Shown: positions 16,301-24,702 of the stretch, piece after piece
How positions within the stretch are numbered: the first letter of the stretch is position 1
Layout of the letters: every line of letters starts with the position of its first letter
From: Butyribacter intestini
GTDB lineage: Bacteria; Bacillota; Clostridia; Lachnospirales; Lachnospiraceae
Direction: 5' to 3'
NCBI GenBank assembly: GCA_001414325.1
Contig: LLKB01000001.1
Coordinates: 997,699 to 1,061,698 of the forward strand
DNA: 64,000 nucleotides
Made by a program: the position numbers and the translations under genes
The notes under the pieces: generated by a model
Database searches by the model: none
Told to the model about the DNA's origin: nothing
The model's input: the letters and a program-made list of their open reading frames with translations, nothing else

Positions 16301-18416
16301 CTTTTTCAGGCACAGGAAGTGAACCGTACTCGTGACCTATCGCCTTAGTTTTATCAGCATAGCCTGTACCAGCCGTAGTTAAGTCAAAAGAAACTGTTCC
16401 CATCTGAACTTCTGAAAATTTGCATTTCAAATCGCCGCCCTGTGAATTAACAGACTCAACATAATCATATGCTGCACTGTTATCACCTGACGCATCATGT
16501 CTTGAACTATATATAGTTACAGTTGATTTTACATCTCTAAGCATAGAACTCTGGATGTTTTCCACTGTCTCAGGAATATAAAGTTCTTCAATTCTTCCAT
16601 CTTCCTCAAAAGCAAATCTTCCTATACTCTCAAATCCATATGGCAATGCGACATTTTTTAAAATTGTATCTCCTGCAAACACACCCTCCGAAAGTTCTGT
16701 AATACCGTCACCAAAAGACACTTTTACAAGTGATGTATTCTTTGCAAACGCACATGTTCCTATTGACTCAAGCCCATCAGGAAGACTTATCTTTGTAACA
16801 CTGTCATTATTTCTAAATGCATCCATTTCAATAGATTTTAATGTTTCTGGAAATTTAATCTCCGAATAACTCATAGGAATATCTCCGGAATTAAATGCAC
16901 AATCACCTATAGTTATAACTCCCTCAGGAATGATTACCTTTTCTAATGCCAAACAGCCTGAACAAGTATGTGCCGGTATCTCCTTTAAACTGTGTGAAAA
17001 TCTGATTTGCATAAGATTTTCACATCCATCAAATACAGCTTTATCCATCTTTTCAACACTGTCAGGCATAATAACTTTTAACACTGTTTTATTTCCAGCA
17101 AATGCTCCATATCCTATCTCTTTTACTGTATCAGGTATGATAACAACAGGTTCATTTCCCTGATATTTTTCAAGCACGCCGTCCTCAATAACAAAGTCAG
17201 AGTCATCTCCCTGATAGACAAGCTCTGTCTTTTCTTCTTTCTCCCACTTTGCATAAAGTGTATAATTGTCTTTATTTACTATTGTTGTGCTCACGACCTT
17301 TCTCTTAAATTTATCATCGGAATACCAACCCTTAAAAGTCCAGCCTGCAAGCTTTGGTGTAGGGAGCAGACCAAATCCCTGTCCCTTAACAAGCTCCTTT
17401 GAAGTTTCAGAAACCGTACCACCGCTTGCATCAAATACGACTTTTGAATTATATGCTACTTCCTGAAATTTCCACTCCTCTTTTATCTTTGTTGCATTTG
17501 AAGCAAATGAACCTTTTATTCCATAAATAGTATGTTCCTCTGCACAAGTTAAGCTAGTATCATTAAAATAATCTACAGATGGCGGAATAAAATATGTTTT
17601 ATGTGAAGATCCACCCAAACGGTCTCTTAAATCCAGTGCATAACTGTTTATATATTTTGTTCCATCAGTAATTTTTACTACACTTAATCCAGGACAAATT
17701 GCAAATGTATAGCTCTGCAAATTTGCAATCCCCGCCGGAATTATAAGTGTTCCTTTTAAACCACTATAACCAAATGCGCCACTTCCTATATAGCGAAGAC
17801 TCTCTGGAAGTTCAACAGTATTTAATGCAGATGTGTGGTCAAAAGCACTATCCCCTATATAGCGAAGCCCTTCCGGAAAATTTATCTTACCAAGTTTTCC
17901 ACAATATGCAAATGAACTTTTTGCAATTACTTTTATACTGTCAGGCAGCTTAACCTCCGTCAGATTAGCACATGACCAAAACATCGAGTCACCTATACTT
18001 GATATCTTTGTCTTAGAAAGGTCTATCATCTGCAGACTGCTGCAGCCATGAAATGCCCAGTCACCTATCTCTTTAATACTGTTTGGCATATTTATAACAG
18101 CAAGATTAGAGCACTCAGCAAAACATGAATGTGGCAGTTTTTGTACTGAATCGGGCAGTATAATCTGTTCTATCGTTTTATTTCCCGAAAAAGCATAGCC
18201 ATCTATCTCCTTAACCCCATCAGGCACTTTTATCACTGCCGCCGTGCCGTCAATCCCTTTTAACACACCGTCAGCCGTAATGTCAAATGTCACTTTTGCA
18301 TCGGCGTGTATCGTTGATATGCTCTGCGATATCATACATAAAAGCACCACCGCAAAAGCCATCGCAAAATATCTGCCGACAGCAGCCACCTTTCTGTAAT
18401 TTTTTTGTTTTTTCAT
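13332..18416 (-). CDS. giant BspA-like leucine-rich-repeat surface protein
   Basis: The 1694-residue protein begins with a signal peptide (KKQK..., hydrophobic to about 40). Two blocks of LRR_5 (BspA) repeats follow at about 70-300 and 405-630, each unit near IGDSAF...LxxVxLPxSL. Each block is followed by an InlB B-type repeat ending in ALYAKWE or LYAIWS (about 325-392 and 675-742). Residues about 790-1170 are GLUG-like repeats, then an Ig-like segment (about 1250-1320), two more B-repeats (to about 1442), a Pro/Thr/Lys stalk built of PTKTPAPTKT units (about 1450-1540) and a final short LRR block with a strongly basic end. No LPXTG motif is visible, so anchoring may rely on the basic tail. 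A role in adhesion or glycan binding is inferred. Confidence 0.9.
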   Translation of the reverse strand: MKKQKNYRKVAAVGRYFAMAFAVVLLCMISQSISTIHADAKVTFDITADGVLKGIDGTAAVIKVPDGVKEIDGYAFSGNKTIEQIILPDSVQKLPHSCFAECSNLAVINMPNSIKEIGDWAFHGCSSLQMIDLSKTKISSIGDSMFWSCANLTEVKLPDSIKVIAKSSFAYCGKLGKINFPEGLRYIGDSAFDHTSALNTVELPESLRYIGSGAFGYSGLKGTLIIPAGIANLQSYTFAICPGLSVVKITDGTKYINSYALDLRDRLGGSSHKTYFIPPSVDYFNDTSLTCAEEHTIYGIKGSFASNATKIKEEWKFQEVAYNSKVVFDASGGTVSETSKELVKGQGFGLLPTPKLAGWTFKGWYSDDKFKRKVVSTTIVNKDNYTLYAKWEKEEKTELVYQGDDSDFVIEDGVLEKYQGNEPVVIIPDTVKEIGYGAFAGNKTVLKVIMPDSVEKMDKAVFDGCENLMQIRFSHSLKEIPAHTCSGCLALEKVIIPEGVITIGDCAFNSGDIPMSYSEIKFPETLKSIEMDAFRNNDSVTKISLPDGLESIGTCAFAKNTSLVKVSFGDGITELSEGVFAGDTILKNVALPYGFESIGRFAFEEDGRIEELYIPETVENIQSSMLRDVKSTVTIYSSRHDASGDNSAAYDYVESVNSQGGDLKCKFSEVQMGTVSFDLTTAGTGYADKTKAIGHEYGSLPVPEKDGYDFVGWSESADGNNIITAFDRLKTPTVTLYAIWSKQVTEQEGTPTRIPLSEEEQEKDIVYTEINSVADFIKIRENLSGNYKLMSDIDLSKVTKDDKNVGKLGWIPFGYGTDGKWQGSFSGIFDGNGHSISGLTMKGNTDGSKNGETPYTSTGLFGRVEGGKLKNVNINDADITVSNAATGCCIHTGILAGFVDSDEETGANASVENVSVSGKVIFSSPKQTVEKNLAVGGIIGYAGKADITNCTNNAFVGYESKEQEMPVNPTSRFLGGITGYLQRGNITSCVNKGNVVSYRCYFGNYNAGGDIIDSALSGLNCYNASGGICGVAAQDGLIQKCYNIAKVDTYTSNTYSLFDFTTNSYSNTMSGGICGALYLSTQVKNCYNTGDIHSYVNRDTTIVSPDAGDSIFDSIMKKLDEMTPTVPFQNAIAYAAGIVGYSTGSSSGPVAYCFNTGKIQGDNKHTYPILCGSVPVFYSVYEQQKDLEGNDLYTRGAESCDDKNSTTTARTTDELKSEDAFRGFDFTNVWVSAEETGLSYPQLYDNMENEITDVKYQADGLKTEYKYGEKLDLSGLKISYKLNGKTITKTVPDDKECDYDRFKEGTQKITINYCNVPYTFNVKVAEKLYKVIFTDSDGKTVIAEQELKKGQDATAPEAPAKEGYEFTGWDRSFTNVTRDIVVKAVYTKLYKVTFKSKDGQTELKVQYVRSGEAAEAPEAPEIEGYTFSRWSDDFTSVYRDMVITAYYDIIATPKPTKTPAPTKTHAPTKTPAPTKTPKPTSTPKPTKTPKPTATVKPTGTASPNESSNPDETVKPTETPAQTVTPTKNPNATASPTKTPLKKNQTVKPVKNNKKSDAASYKVTDVKKKTVTYSKTKTTSKKAVVPDTITVNGTKLKVTAVGASAFAGNKKIKTVTLGKNITKIGTKAFYKAKNLSQITVNGNTIKSIGKNAFSGVKKNCKITVRAKDKKQYNKIVKLIKKAGAKKVKFAYKKKK

Positions 18417-18548
18417 CTTTTTTGTCTCCTTTCTGTGTTGGTATTTTCAATATGTTTGTTTTCATTTCTTAAATATTGATATGAAATTATGAAAATATTC
18501 TTAACAAGCATATTTTATGCCAGTTAAGAATATTTGTCAACTTTTTCC

Positions 18549-18576
18549 ACAAAAAAAGAGTCGCTTGTGACTCTTT
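18549..18576 (-). terminator. rho-independent terminator
   Basis: AAAGAGTC and GACTCTTT form a perfect 8-bp stem around a six-base loop, followed on the minus strand by seven T. It is downstream of the AAA-ATPase/PD-(D/E)XK gene. Confidence 0.7.
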
Positions 18577-18659
18577 GTCGCCTGAGCAGAATTCGTAGCA
18601 TTTATTTCTTTTCCGCAAAATGCACATCCTCACGGAGTGTTTTTTATGTTAATAAAAAG

Positions 18660-18720
18660 GACACTTCCACATACTATGCTCAAATACTACCGTATCAGAC
18701 CAAAAGTATATGGAAGTGTC
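18660..18720 (-). terminator. hairpin with T-run after the AAA-ATPase gene
   Basis: GACACTTCCA pairs exactly with TGGAAGTGTC around a loop of about 41 bases; on the minus strand CCTTTTTATT follows. It starts 27 bases after the stop codon of the AAA-ATPase gene. Confidence 0.55.
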
Positions 18721-18736
18721 TTATTTTTCTTTTTAC

Positions 18737-18749
18737 GGCTGAACTGTTA
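18737..18749 (-). repeat. TAACAGTTCAGCC element, stop-codon copy
   Basis: On the minus strand the 13-mer begins with the TAA that terminates the AAA-ATPase gene (18749-18747). Other copies are at 29927, 29949, 30118, 44579 and 52465. Confidence 0.6.
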
Positions 18750-20453
18750 CCGTCCGTCTATCAGCACTTCTTTACCTTTAAACGCAAAACCATAGTGATG
18801 AATGTTTTCTTCTTTTACTCCTCTTTTTATAAGCTCTGCATCATAATTCTTTTCTTCTATCTGCTCTAATGCCGATGCGACTGTTTCTTCAAGTGTGTTT
18901 TCTTTTCTTGGATTTATTACTTTAAATTCTATTACGATGCCCGGATATTTTTCATTTGTTTTATCTATCGGTTCAAGCATTATATCGTATCGTCCGTAAC
19001 CGCTCTCACGGTTTGAGGTTATGATATAGTTTTCTGTCTGGTCGACCATAAGACCGAGTACAAAGCCGTGGAAAAAATTCTCTGGGGCTTTTTTCTCTGA
19101 TGTATGTTTTCCTGAGTCAAATGAACTGAAAGTTTTTAGTGCTACATCATTCATATAATCATTCATTGATTCTATATCGCCATTTATGAGTGCTCTTATA
19201 AACTCATTTGTTTCCATTTTTGCAGGACTGAACCATCTGAGTATCATATTTTCAAACATAAGCTGTATTTCAAAATTTGTAAGTGCAAGTTTATATACAA
19301 CTGCCTTTCTTCGGTCACCTGTAAGCTCATCTGACGATATTACTTTAATATAGCCACTTGCAAGCATCAGACTCCACACGGCATCTTCTGAATAATCAAG
19401 TTCCGAAAACACTATCTGCTCGTCTATCGGCACATCTATCGTTTCTCCCTTAAGGAGTGTTTCCATCATTATTTTTATATACGAACTGCCTGTTTTTACT
19501 AAGCTGTTTATAAGTCCATTTGAACTTGAATCTGCCCAATAAGTTTTATATTTCTTTTCGTCAAGAAAGTTGATTATCGACCACGGATTATATATATCCC
19601 TGCTTTCACCAAATGTAAATCCGTCATACCATAATTTTACTTTTTCTTTTTCGCTTGAAAGTCCCTGTTCTTCAAGTGCCGCAAAAACTTCATCTTCCGT
19701 AAAACCAAAGCATTTTGAATACTCATCACTTGTTACCGTGATAACTTTTAAATTATTGAGGTCGCTAAAAATACTTTCTTTCGATACTCTCGTTATACCT
19801 GTCATTATTGCTCGCTCTAAATATGGGTTTGTCTTAAAAGTAGAATTAAAAAGACTTCTTGTAAATCCTACAAGTTCCTCCCAGTAACCATTTACATATG
19901 CTTCCTGCATAGGCGTGTCATATTCATCAAGAAGAATAATTACTTTTTTGCCATAATATCGGCTAAGATAATTTGAAAGGTTTTTCAATGCCTCCTGCGC
20001 CACAGTATCACTCATGCCAACGCACACAGATTGATATTGCATTTTTTCATTTGCATTATATATACCACTTTTCATTATATAATCATATTCATTATATATT
20101 CTTATAAGCTCATCTTTTATCTTTATAACCGTCTCATCGTACCTAACCTGTTTTATACTTGCAAAACTTAAAAATATCACCGGATATGTTCCCTGTAATT
20201 CACGATATTTTTCGTCTCTCCATATTTCAAGACCATCGAACAAATCCCCTCTGTCTTTATATTTGTTTGAGAAAAAACATTCAAGCATATTCATATTTAA
20301 TGTTTTTCCAAAACGGCGTGGGCGTGTTATAAGTGTTACTGCATCATCGCTATCCCACCATTCTCTTATAAATAATGTTTTATCTACATAAAAATTATCT
20401 TTTTCTCGTATCGATTCAAAACTCTGATTTCCTATACTTACAACTTTCGCCAT
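18747..20453 (-). CDS. AAA-ATPase-like / PD-(D/E)XK nuclease protein
   Basis: The N-terminal half is the AAA-ATPase_like domain (Pfam PF09820 type): FYVDKTLFIREW, the P-loop TRPRRFGKTLNMNML, and a Walker B-like VIILLDEYDTPMQEAY near residue 170. The C-terminal part has the PDDEXK_9 nuclease fold with GRYDIMLEP and GIVIEFKVIN, i.e. the D...E-x-K active site. These proteins are abundant and variable in gut Bacteroidetes and Lachnospiraceae; their function is unproven, with mobile or defence roles suggested. The start at 20453 has AGGAGG six bases upstream, preferred over the GTG at 20459. Its stop codon is supplied by a dispersed repeat. Confidence 0.9.
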   Translation of the reverse strand: MAKVVSIGNQSFESIREKDNFYVDKTLFIREWWDSDDAVTLITRPRRFGKTLNMNMLECFFSNKYKDRGDLFDGLEIWRDEKYRELQGTYPVIFLSFASIKQVRYDETVIKIKDELIRIYNEYDYIMKSGIYNANEKMQYQSVCVGMSDTVAQEALKNLSNYLSRYYGKKVIILLDEYDTPMQEAYVNGYWEELVGFTRSLFNSTFKTNPYLERAIMTGITRVSKESIFSDLNNLKVITVTSDEYSKCFGFTEDEVFAALEEQGLSSEKEKVKLWYDGFTFGESRDIYNPWSIINFLDEKKYKTYWADSSSNGLINSLVKTGSSYIKIMMETLLKGETIDVPIDEQIVFSELDYSEDAVWSLMLASGYIKVISSDELTGDRRKAVVYKLALTNFEIQLMFENMILRWFSPAKMETNEFIRALINGDIESMNDYMNDVALKTFSSFDSGKHTSEKKAPENFFHGFVLGLMVDQTENYIITSNRESGYGRYDIMLEPIDKTNEKYPGIVIEFKVINPRKENTLEETVASALEQIEEKNYDAELIKRGVKEENIHHYGFAFKGKEVLIDGR

Positions 20454-20573
20454 ATGCACCCTCCTGTTTATAATTTAAAAACAAAATCCGTATTCAGCAG
20501 CTATATTTTATACAAATCACCAAAATCTGTCCTAACTCACTTTTTATTACAATATTTTCAATTCTGAAAATAT

Positions 20574-20855
20574 TTACTCCCAATTCTCGTCTTCCTCTAT
20601 AACATGAATTTCCAGATAGTCAAAATCTATTCCCTCGATAAAATTATCACTGTCAAAGCGTGTTTTATCCATCTTTTTAAATTCTTTTATATTTTTATCA
20701 AGCCATATCGGACGACCGAGGTCAAATGTATAGCATACCTCGTCCAGACTGTCAAACACCTTTTTTGTTCTGTTTTTCTCTTTTGACGGGTCGGTTATCG
20801 TAATATCATCTAACATCCTGTTGTCTTTAAATTTCTTTGCCCACAAACGAAACAT
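20574..20855 (-). CDS. conserved small protein of unknown function
   Basis: This 93-residue acidic protein begins FRLWAKKFKDNRMLDDITI, continues with KKVFDSLDEVCYTFDLGRP and IWLDKNIKEFK, and ends in DFDYLEIHVIEEDENWE. I know of similar short proteins annotated only as hypothetical in Lachnospiraceae, with the same F-R-L-W-A-K start and I-W-L-D centre, but no named domain. It has a clear ribosome binding site (GGAGA) eight bases before the ATG. It stands between the AAA-ATPase gene and the nucleoid-associated protein gene, on the same strand, with gaps of over 100 bases on both sides. Coding status is likely; function is unknown. Confidence 0.65.
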   Translation of the reverse strand: MFRLWAKKFKDNRMLDDITITDPSKEKNRTKKVFDSLDEVCYTFDLGRPIWLDKNIKEFKKMDKTRFDSDNFIEGIDFDYLEIHVIEEDENWE

Positions 20856-21017
20856 TATTTTTCTCCATTCTTTTTAGCTTATCTTCTTCTAATAATCCAT
20901 TTTGCACTTTTTTAAATAAAAATCATTTATCGCTTAAAACTAAATTCTCTTTATAATTAGCCAGGTCTGTTTTATAATTATCAGCCATCCCATAATTTAA
21001 ACAATATCACTATAATT

Positions 21018-22028
21018 TTATCTGGTTGATATTTTATTGATATTCTTTATCATAACCGATATAGTTCCGTCAGGATTTGATATAAATTCAACCTGATTTA
21101 TATCCTGATACTGTTCCATTGGAATATTTATCTCTATTCCGGTATCTGTCTTTAAAAACTGTTTTTCAAATTTCTTTGTCGTTGCACTGCTCTGTGGTTT
21201 TACTTCGGCTTTTTCCATATGATATTTTTCCATTTTTGCATCAAATTCTTCTTTTATATCAGGAGTTTTGCCATAAAGCTTTTCGCTTATCTTTTCTACA
21301 TTGACCGCACCTGTCTCCTCGATTTCTTCCTTTATAATGCGTTTAGCCTCCATCTGCTTAACAGGTTCTTCCTCAAAATGCTTTTTATTGACCTGCTCAA
21401 CCGCTTTTGTGACTATAGCAAGTTTTGACTTGGACGACATAGCTGCATGGCAGTTAAGATAAAGCTCAGAAAGATAATTACATTTTTCTCCGTTTACCTC
21501 ATATTTTTTCTCTATTATATTGACCGTATAATCGCCAAGGTTTATTATAACCGCTTCTGAAAGTTTTGATGAAGATGCAGGGAGCGTCGAGCGGTATTTA
21601 ATAATACTGTTTACATTACCGCTCTCCTCTGCCTGCGTCATGTGAACAAAACTCTCTTTATAATTCATTTTTAAAATGGCAAGATACATAACGCTGTGTA
21701 GACTGAACGACAAAACGGCAAGATCAGCCGATGGGATAGCGAGGTTGCTGTTCATTATATCGTAAAGTCTTTTTGTAATATCCTTGCTGAAATCTATAAA
21801 ATCGTCCTCCGAAAAATCTTTAAGCAGCTTGTAAATATCAGAACTTTCCTCATCAAAATAGCATTTCTTCATATCGTCACCTGACATTATCTTAAAAATA
21901 TGCCCGGTAAAAAATTCGTTAAGATCCGGTGTAATGTCAAGCTGCTGCTCCGAATAAACGGGATAGCCAAGCTCACCATCAAGAATATGTACTATCCCTT
22001 TTCTCAAAATAATTTCATCCTGCTGCAT
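21018..22028 (-). CDS. NdpA/YejK-family nucleoid-associated protein
   Basis: The 336-residue protein fits the nucleoid-associated protein family (PF04245): IVHILDGELGYPVYSEQQLD near the start, FFTGHIFKIMSGDDMKKCYF, and a conserved mid-region ILKMNYKESFVH. The C-terminal third has VEKISEKLYGKTPDIKEEF and a beta-rich end. E. coli YejK is found with the nucleoid; activity of Gram-positive members is not established. The start ATG has GGAGAGA upstream. It is followed 23 bases away, upstream in transcription, by the alcohol dehydrogenase gene and could share its transcript. Confidence 0.75.
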   Translation of the reverse strand: MQQDEIILRKGIVHILDGELGYPVYSEQQLDITPDLNEFFTGHIFKIMSGDDMKKCYFDEESSDIYKLLKDFSEDDFIDFSKDITKRLYDIMNSNLAIPSADLAVLSFSLHSVMYLAILKMNYKESFVHMTQAEESGNVNSIIKYRSTLPASSSKLSEAVIINLGDYTVNIIEKKYEVNGEKCNYLSELYLNCHAAMSSKSKLAIVTKAVEQVNKKHFEEEPVKQMEAKRIIKEEIEETGAVNVEKISEKLYGKTPDIKEEFDAKMEKYHMEKAEVKPQSSATTKKFEKQFLKTDTGIEINIPMEQYQDINQVEFISNPDGTISVMIKNINKISTR

Positions 22029-22051
22029 CGTATCTCTCCATTTCCAAAAAT

Positions 22052-23140
22052 TTAAGCCAGATAAGCCGCCATATCCTCTACATCTTCCCTTGTAACCTTA
22101 AACGGAACGGCATTTAATTTTCTAGGTGTTGCCATTATCTCGTCCGTCATCTTCTCTATATCTTCTTTTGTAATCTCATAATCACCGAGAAGCTGTTTTA
22201 TAAGAAATGCAAACTGCTCTAATTCATCAAATCCAAGCACTGCAAGGAAATCTGCTACCTCGTCAGGCATTTCCTTCTGAATGACTTTAAGATAGCCAGG
22301 CAGGAATAAACCTACTGCTTTTCCGTGTGGTATGTCTTTGTTATATGTAAGATAATAGCTGAGTCCGTGTGGAATTGATGTTCCGGTGTGGGTTATAGCC
22401 ATTCCTGCGAGACATGATGCGAGCATAAGCGAATCATATGCTTCAAAGTCTGCCTCCTCGCCGAGAAGTACCGGAATATTTTCTGCCCATACTGAAATTC
22501 CATACTGACAGAGCATTTTGCTAAAATCAGTTGCCTTTGAGTTAAAATAACTTTCCACCATATGACCGAGGGCATCTACAGCAGTATTTTTAATAACACT
22601 TTCCGGTGCTGCCGCAAGATATTCAGGGTCTATGCAGGCAAGTTCCGGATAAATCTTATGGCTGATACTCTGTTTTGTGTTTTTGTCATGTCTTGTAAGT
22701 ATCGCATACGGTGTAACTTCTGAACCTGTTCCGCAGGTTGTAGGAATTTCAACAACCGGAATCGCACGCAGTTCTAAATTCTGGTAAAGCACTTCCTCTG
22801 TCGTATCCCTGTTCTGTATCATAAGTGCTATCGCCTTTGCAGAATCCATCGGCGAACCGCCGCCTATTCCGATAACAAAGTCTGCCCCCTCATTTCTTCC
22901 GAACTCGCTTGCTTTCATTATAAGCTCAACAGACGGATTTTGTGGAACTTCATCAAATATAACATACTCCGTTGCATTTTCGTTAAGTACATCTATAACA
23001 TCCTGAAGTGAATGATTCTTTTTTGATGATGACTTACCTGTTACTATAAGTGCTTTCTTACCAAACGATGCAATCTTTGCACCATTTTTCTTTACTGCAT
23101 TTTTTTCCTGAAACACCTGTGTAGGCATATAAAAATTCAT
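22052..23140 (-). CDS. iron-containing alcohol dehydrogenase
   Basis: A 362-residue group III alcohol dehydrogenase. Seen: the NAD(P)-binding GIGGGSPMDSAKAIA near residue 95, EIPTTCGTGSEVTPYAIL at about 130, and the metal-ligand histidines in ALGHMVESYF, ITHTGTSIPHGLSYYL and DIPHGKAVGLF. It should interconvert an alcohol and an aldehyde with NAD(P)H, using Fe2+ or another divalent metal; the actual substrate (ethanol, butanol, diol or lactaldehyde) is not predictable. AGGAGG lies eight bases before the ATG. It is followed by the nucleoid-associated gene. Confidence 0.9.
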   Translation of the reverse strand: MNFYMPTQVFQEKNAVKKNGAKIASFGKKALIVTGKSSSKKNHSLQDVIDVLNENATEYVIFDEVPQNPSVELIMKASEFGRNEGADFVIGIGGGSPMDSAKAIALMIQNRDTTEEVLYQNLELRAIPVVEIPTTCGTGSEVTPYAILTRHDKNTKQSISHKIYPELACIDPEYLAAAPESVIKNTAVDALGHMVESYFNSKATDFSKMLCQYGISVWAENIPVLLGEEADFEAYDSLMLASCLAGMAITHTGTSIPHGLSYYLTYNKDIPHGKAVGLFLPGYLKVIQKEMPDEVADFLAVLGFDELEQFAFLIKQLLGDYEITKEDIEKMTDEIMATPRKLNAVPFKVTREDVEDMAAYLA

Positions 23141-23162
23141 TGTTGTTTTCCTCCTGATCTAT

Positions 23163-23477
23163 CTAAAATGTATTTTGATACAATAATATCCCTTTTTCAT
23201 CTATTTCTTTTCGCAAAACATCACTGACTAATATACTGTCATAATCAACAATATCAAACATAAGTAATACCGGCAGATTTTTAACCGCTTCCTCAAAGTC
23301 TGCCCGCACCATCGGCGAACCATAGCCTTTTACGGCAAGGTCAACATCCGAAACATCACTCGCAGTTCCATCAGCCCTTGAACCAAAAATAATAAGTTCT
23401 TTCAAATGAAACTTTGCCGCCAGTTTTTGTAAATCCGATAATATCCCTGCTTCTAAATCAACATCTTCTAACGACAT
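23163..23477 (-). CDS. MNT-type nucleotidyltransferase (antitoxin-like)
   Basis: A 104-residue minimal nucleotidyltransferase with the Pol-beta motif GSRADGTASDVSDVDLAV at about residues 33-50; the G-S and D-x-D metal ligands are intact. It pairs with the HEPN gene 63 bases upstream on the same strand. Known for the pairing: MNT proteins adenylylate or otherwise silence their HEPN partner in type VII toxin-antitoxin systems. The start at 23477 has GGAGG six bases upstream and is preferred over 23498. Confidence 0.85.
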   Translation of the reverse strand: MSLEDVDLEAGILSDLQKLAAKFHLKELIIFGSRADGTASDVSDVDLAVKGYGSPMVRADFEEAVKNLPVLLMFDIVDYDSILVSDVLRKEIDEKGILLYQNTF

Positions 23478-23540
23478 TTTTAACCTCCAATTTATCATTA
23501 CTGCTCATACTTAAGTACAGATAATAACACTTTATTTAAC

Positions 23541-24077
23541 TTATGGCTTTTTCCAATGCTCGACAATATAATCAACAGACACATCCTGTTTTTTTGCTTC
23601 TTTTACGGCTAACTCCCATAATGGAACACCTTTTATTTTTGATTCTTCAAGCAAATCCTCCGACACCTTTGCTGCCTGTATCTGTTCGTCAGGTATTACA
23701 TCTTTAAAATAATCTATAAGTTCTTTCATATATCCCAGATATACTTCTTCTATCTTGCTTTTATATATTACGGCAACCGACAATCTGTATATATGGGCAT
23801 CATCATTTCTGTTTTGCAGCATCTCAAGCCAGACGGCACCATCTTTTATTATCCCCTGATTGTGAGCCAGACTTAAGATTTCCTTTGGAGAGCCTGTTTT
23901 TGCCGCCTGCATCCCTAAATTTTTATACATATATTCTTTCATTGTTTTCCATGCAAGCTCAAACAGCCTGTCAAAATCAGATGTTATGGCAGAAACATAT
24001 ACTTCTGAAAAATCACCAATTTTATTATTTCGCACAATAGACTCATATGCACTTTTAAACTGTTCAAATTTCTTCAT
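23541..24077 (-). CDS. HEPN-domain protein, HI0074 family (toxin-like partner)
   Basis: From the ATG at 24077 (GGAGGA ten bases upstream) the protein has 178 residues. It contains LARGE helices with the HEPN RNase motif R-x4-H in QNRNDDAHIY near residue 87, and the family pattern FELAWKTMKEYMY and GSPKEILSLAHNQGII. This is the HI0074 or 'nucleotidyltransferase substrate binding' family. The C-terminal 40 residues are an extension over the standard 130-residue protein. It forms a likely toxin/antitoxin pair with the following MNT gene. The longer frame to 24185 lacks a ribosome binding site. Confidence 0.85.
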   Translation of the reverse strand: MKKFEQFKSAYESIVRNNKIGDFSEVYVSAITSDFDRLFELAWKTMKEYMYKNLGMQAAKTGSPKEILSLAHNQGIIKDGAVWLEMLQNRNDDAHIYRLSVAVIYKSKIEEVYLGYMKELIDYFKDVIPDEQIQAAKVSEDLLEESKIKGVPLWELAVKEAKKQDVSVDYIVEHWKKP

Positions 24078-24210
24078 AAATCTGTTCCTCCAATGCTCTA
24101 AAATGTAAGTCAAGCTGATGTGCACAATAAAAGTGTGGCACTTTCCTGACAGCGTTAAATATATTTTATCATTGAACCGTTCCAATGTAAAGCATACTCA
24201 CAACGCTTGT

Positions 24211-24627
24211 TCACACCTGCGACTGTGCATTGGCACACTCCATGCAGGTTCCATATATTATCGACCTTTTACATTCTATAAAAAATCCGTGCTCACTCTG
24301 TATATGTGCAGCTATCTCATCCATAAACTCACATTCAAGATGAAATATCCTGCCGCATTTTATACATTGAAGATGCAGATGTTTTTCGCAATGGTGTCCG
24401 TCCTCAATATACTGGAATGTAGCCTTTTTTCCTTTTTCGGCGGCATATTTTACTATCTTTTTTTCAATTATCAGTTTGTCTAAAAATCTGTAAATTGTTG
24501 TCTTATTTACGGCACATTCTTTTTCGATAAGATAATTTTCTATATCAGCCGCCGTGACTGTTCTGTTTTTATTTTTTTCAAGATACTCTAATATTCTTTT
24601 TCTGCTTGGTGTTGAATATCCCTGCAT
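24211..24627 (-). CDS. Fur-family metal-responsive regulator
   Basis: A 138-residue protein with a winged-helix domain (TPSRKRILEYLEKNKN...TTIYRFLDKLIIEKKIVK) and the metal-binding half: HCEKHLHLQCIKCGRIFHLEC with CxxC, and a second CMEC pair in YGTCMECAN. The two CxxC pairs build the structural zinc site of Fur/Zur/PerR proteins; the HxHLxC motif is the regulatory site. It is the gene after the heavy-metal exporter in the same direction and is the natural candidate to bind the two palindromes before that exporter. The ATG at 24627 has a GAGGA seven bases upstream; the upstream ATG at 24663 lies inside a repeated leader motif. Confidence 0.88.
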   Translation of the reverse strand: MQGYSTPSRKRILEYLEKNKNRTVTAADIENYLIEKECAVNKTTIYRFLDKLIIEKKIVKYAAEKGKKATFQYIEDGHHCEKHLHLQCIKCGRIFHLECEFMDEIAAHIQSEHGFFIECKRSIIYGTCMECANAQSQV

Positions 24628-24669
24628 ATTTATCCTCATTTCTGCACACGCATTTTTGTGCATATCAGG

Positions 24670-24696
24670 TTTGTGTCAAGTGTGTGCAGACACAAA
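24670..24696. repeat. GTGTC/GACAC leader hairpin, copy 2
   Basis: TTTGTGTC, an 11-base loop and GACACAAA sit about 45-70 bases upstream of the Fur-family start. The loop and flanks match copy 1 at 7547-7573 closely. Confidence 0.55.
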
Positions 24697-24702
24697 TCTT
24701 GA

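Larger units (their letters stand above)
18417..18746. other. 330-bp intergenic region with two terminators
   Basis: Apart from the BspA-like gene's leader, this gap holds two minus-strand hairpin terminators (18660-18720 and 18549-18576) that end the upstream AAA-ATPase gene. No gene was seen. Confidence 0.5.
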
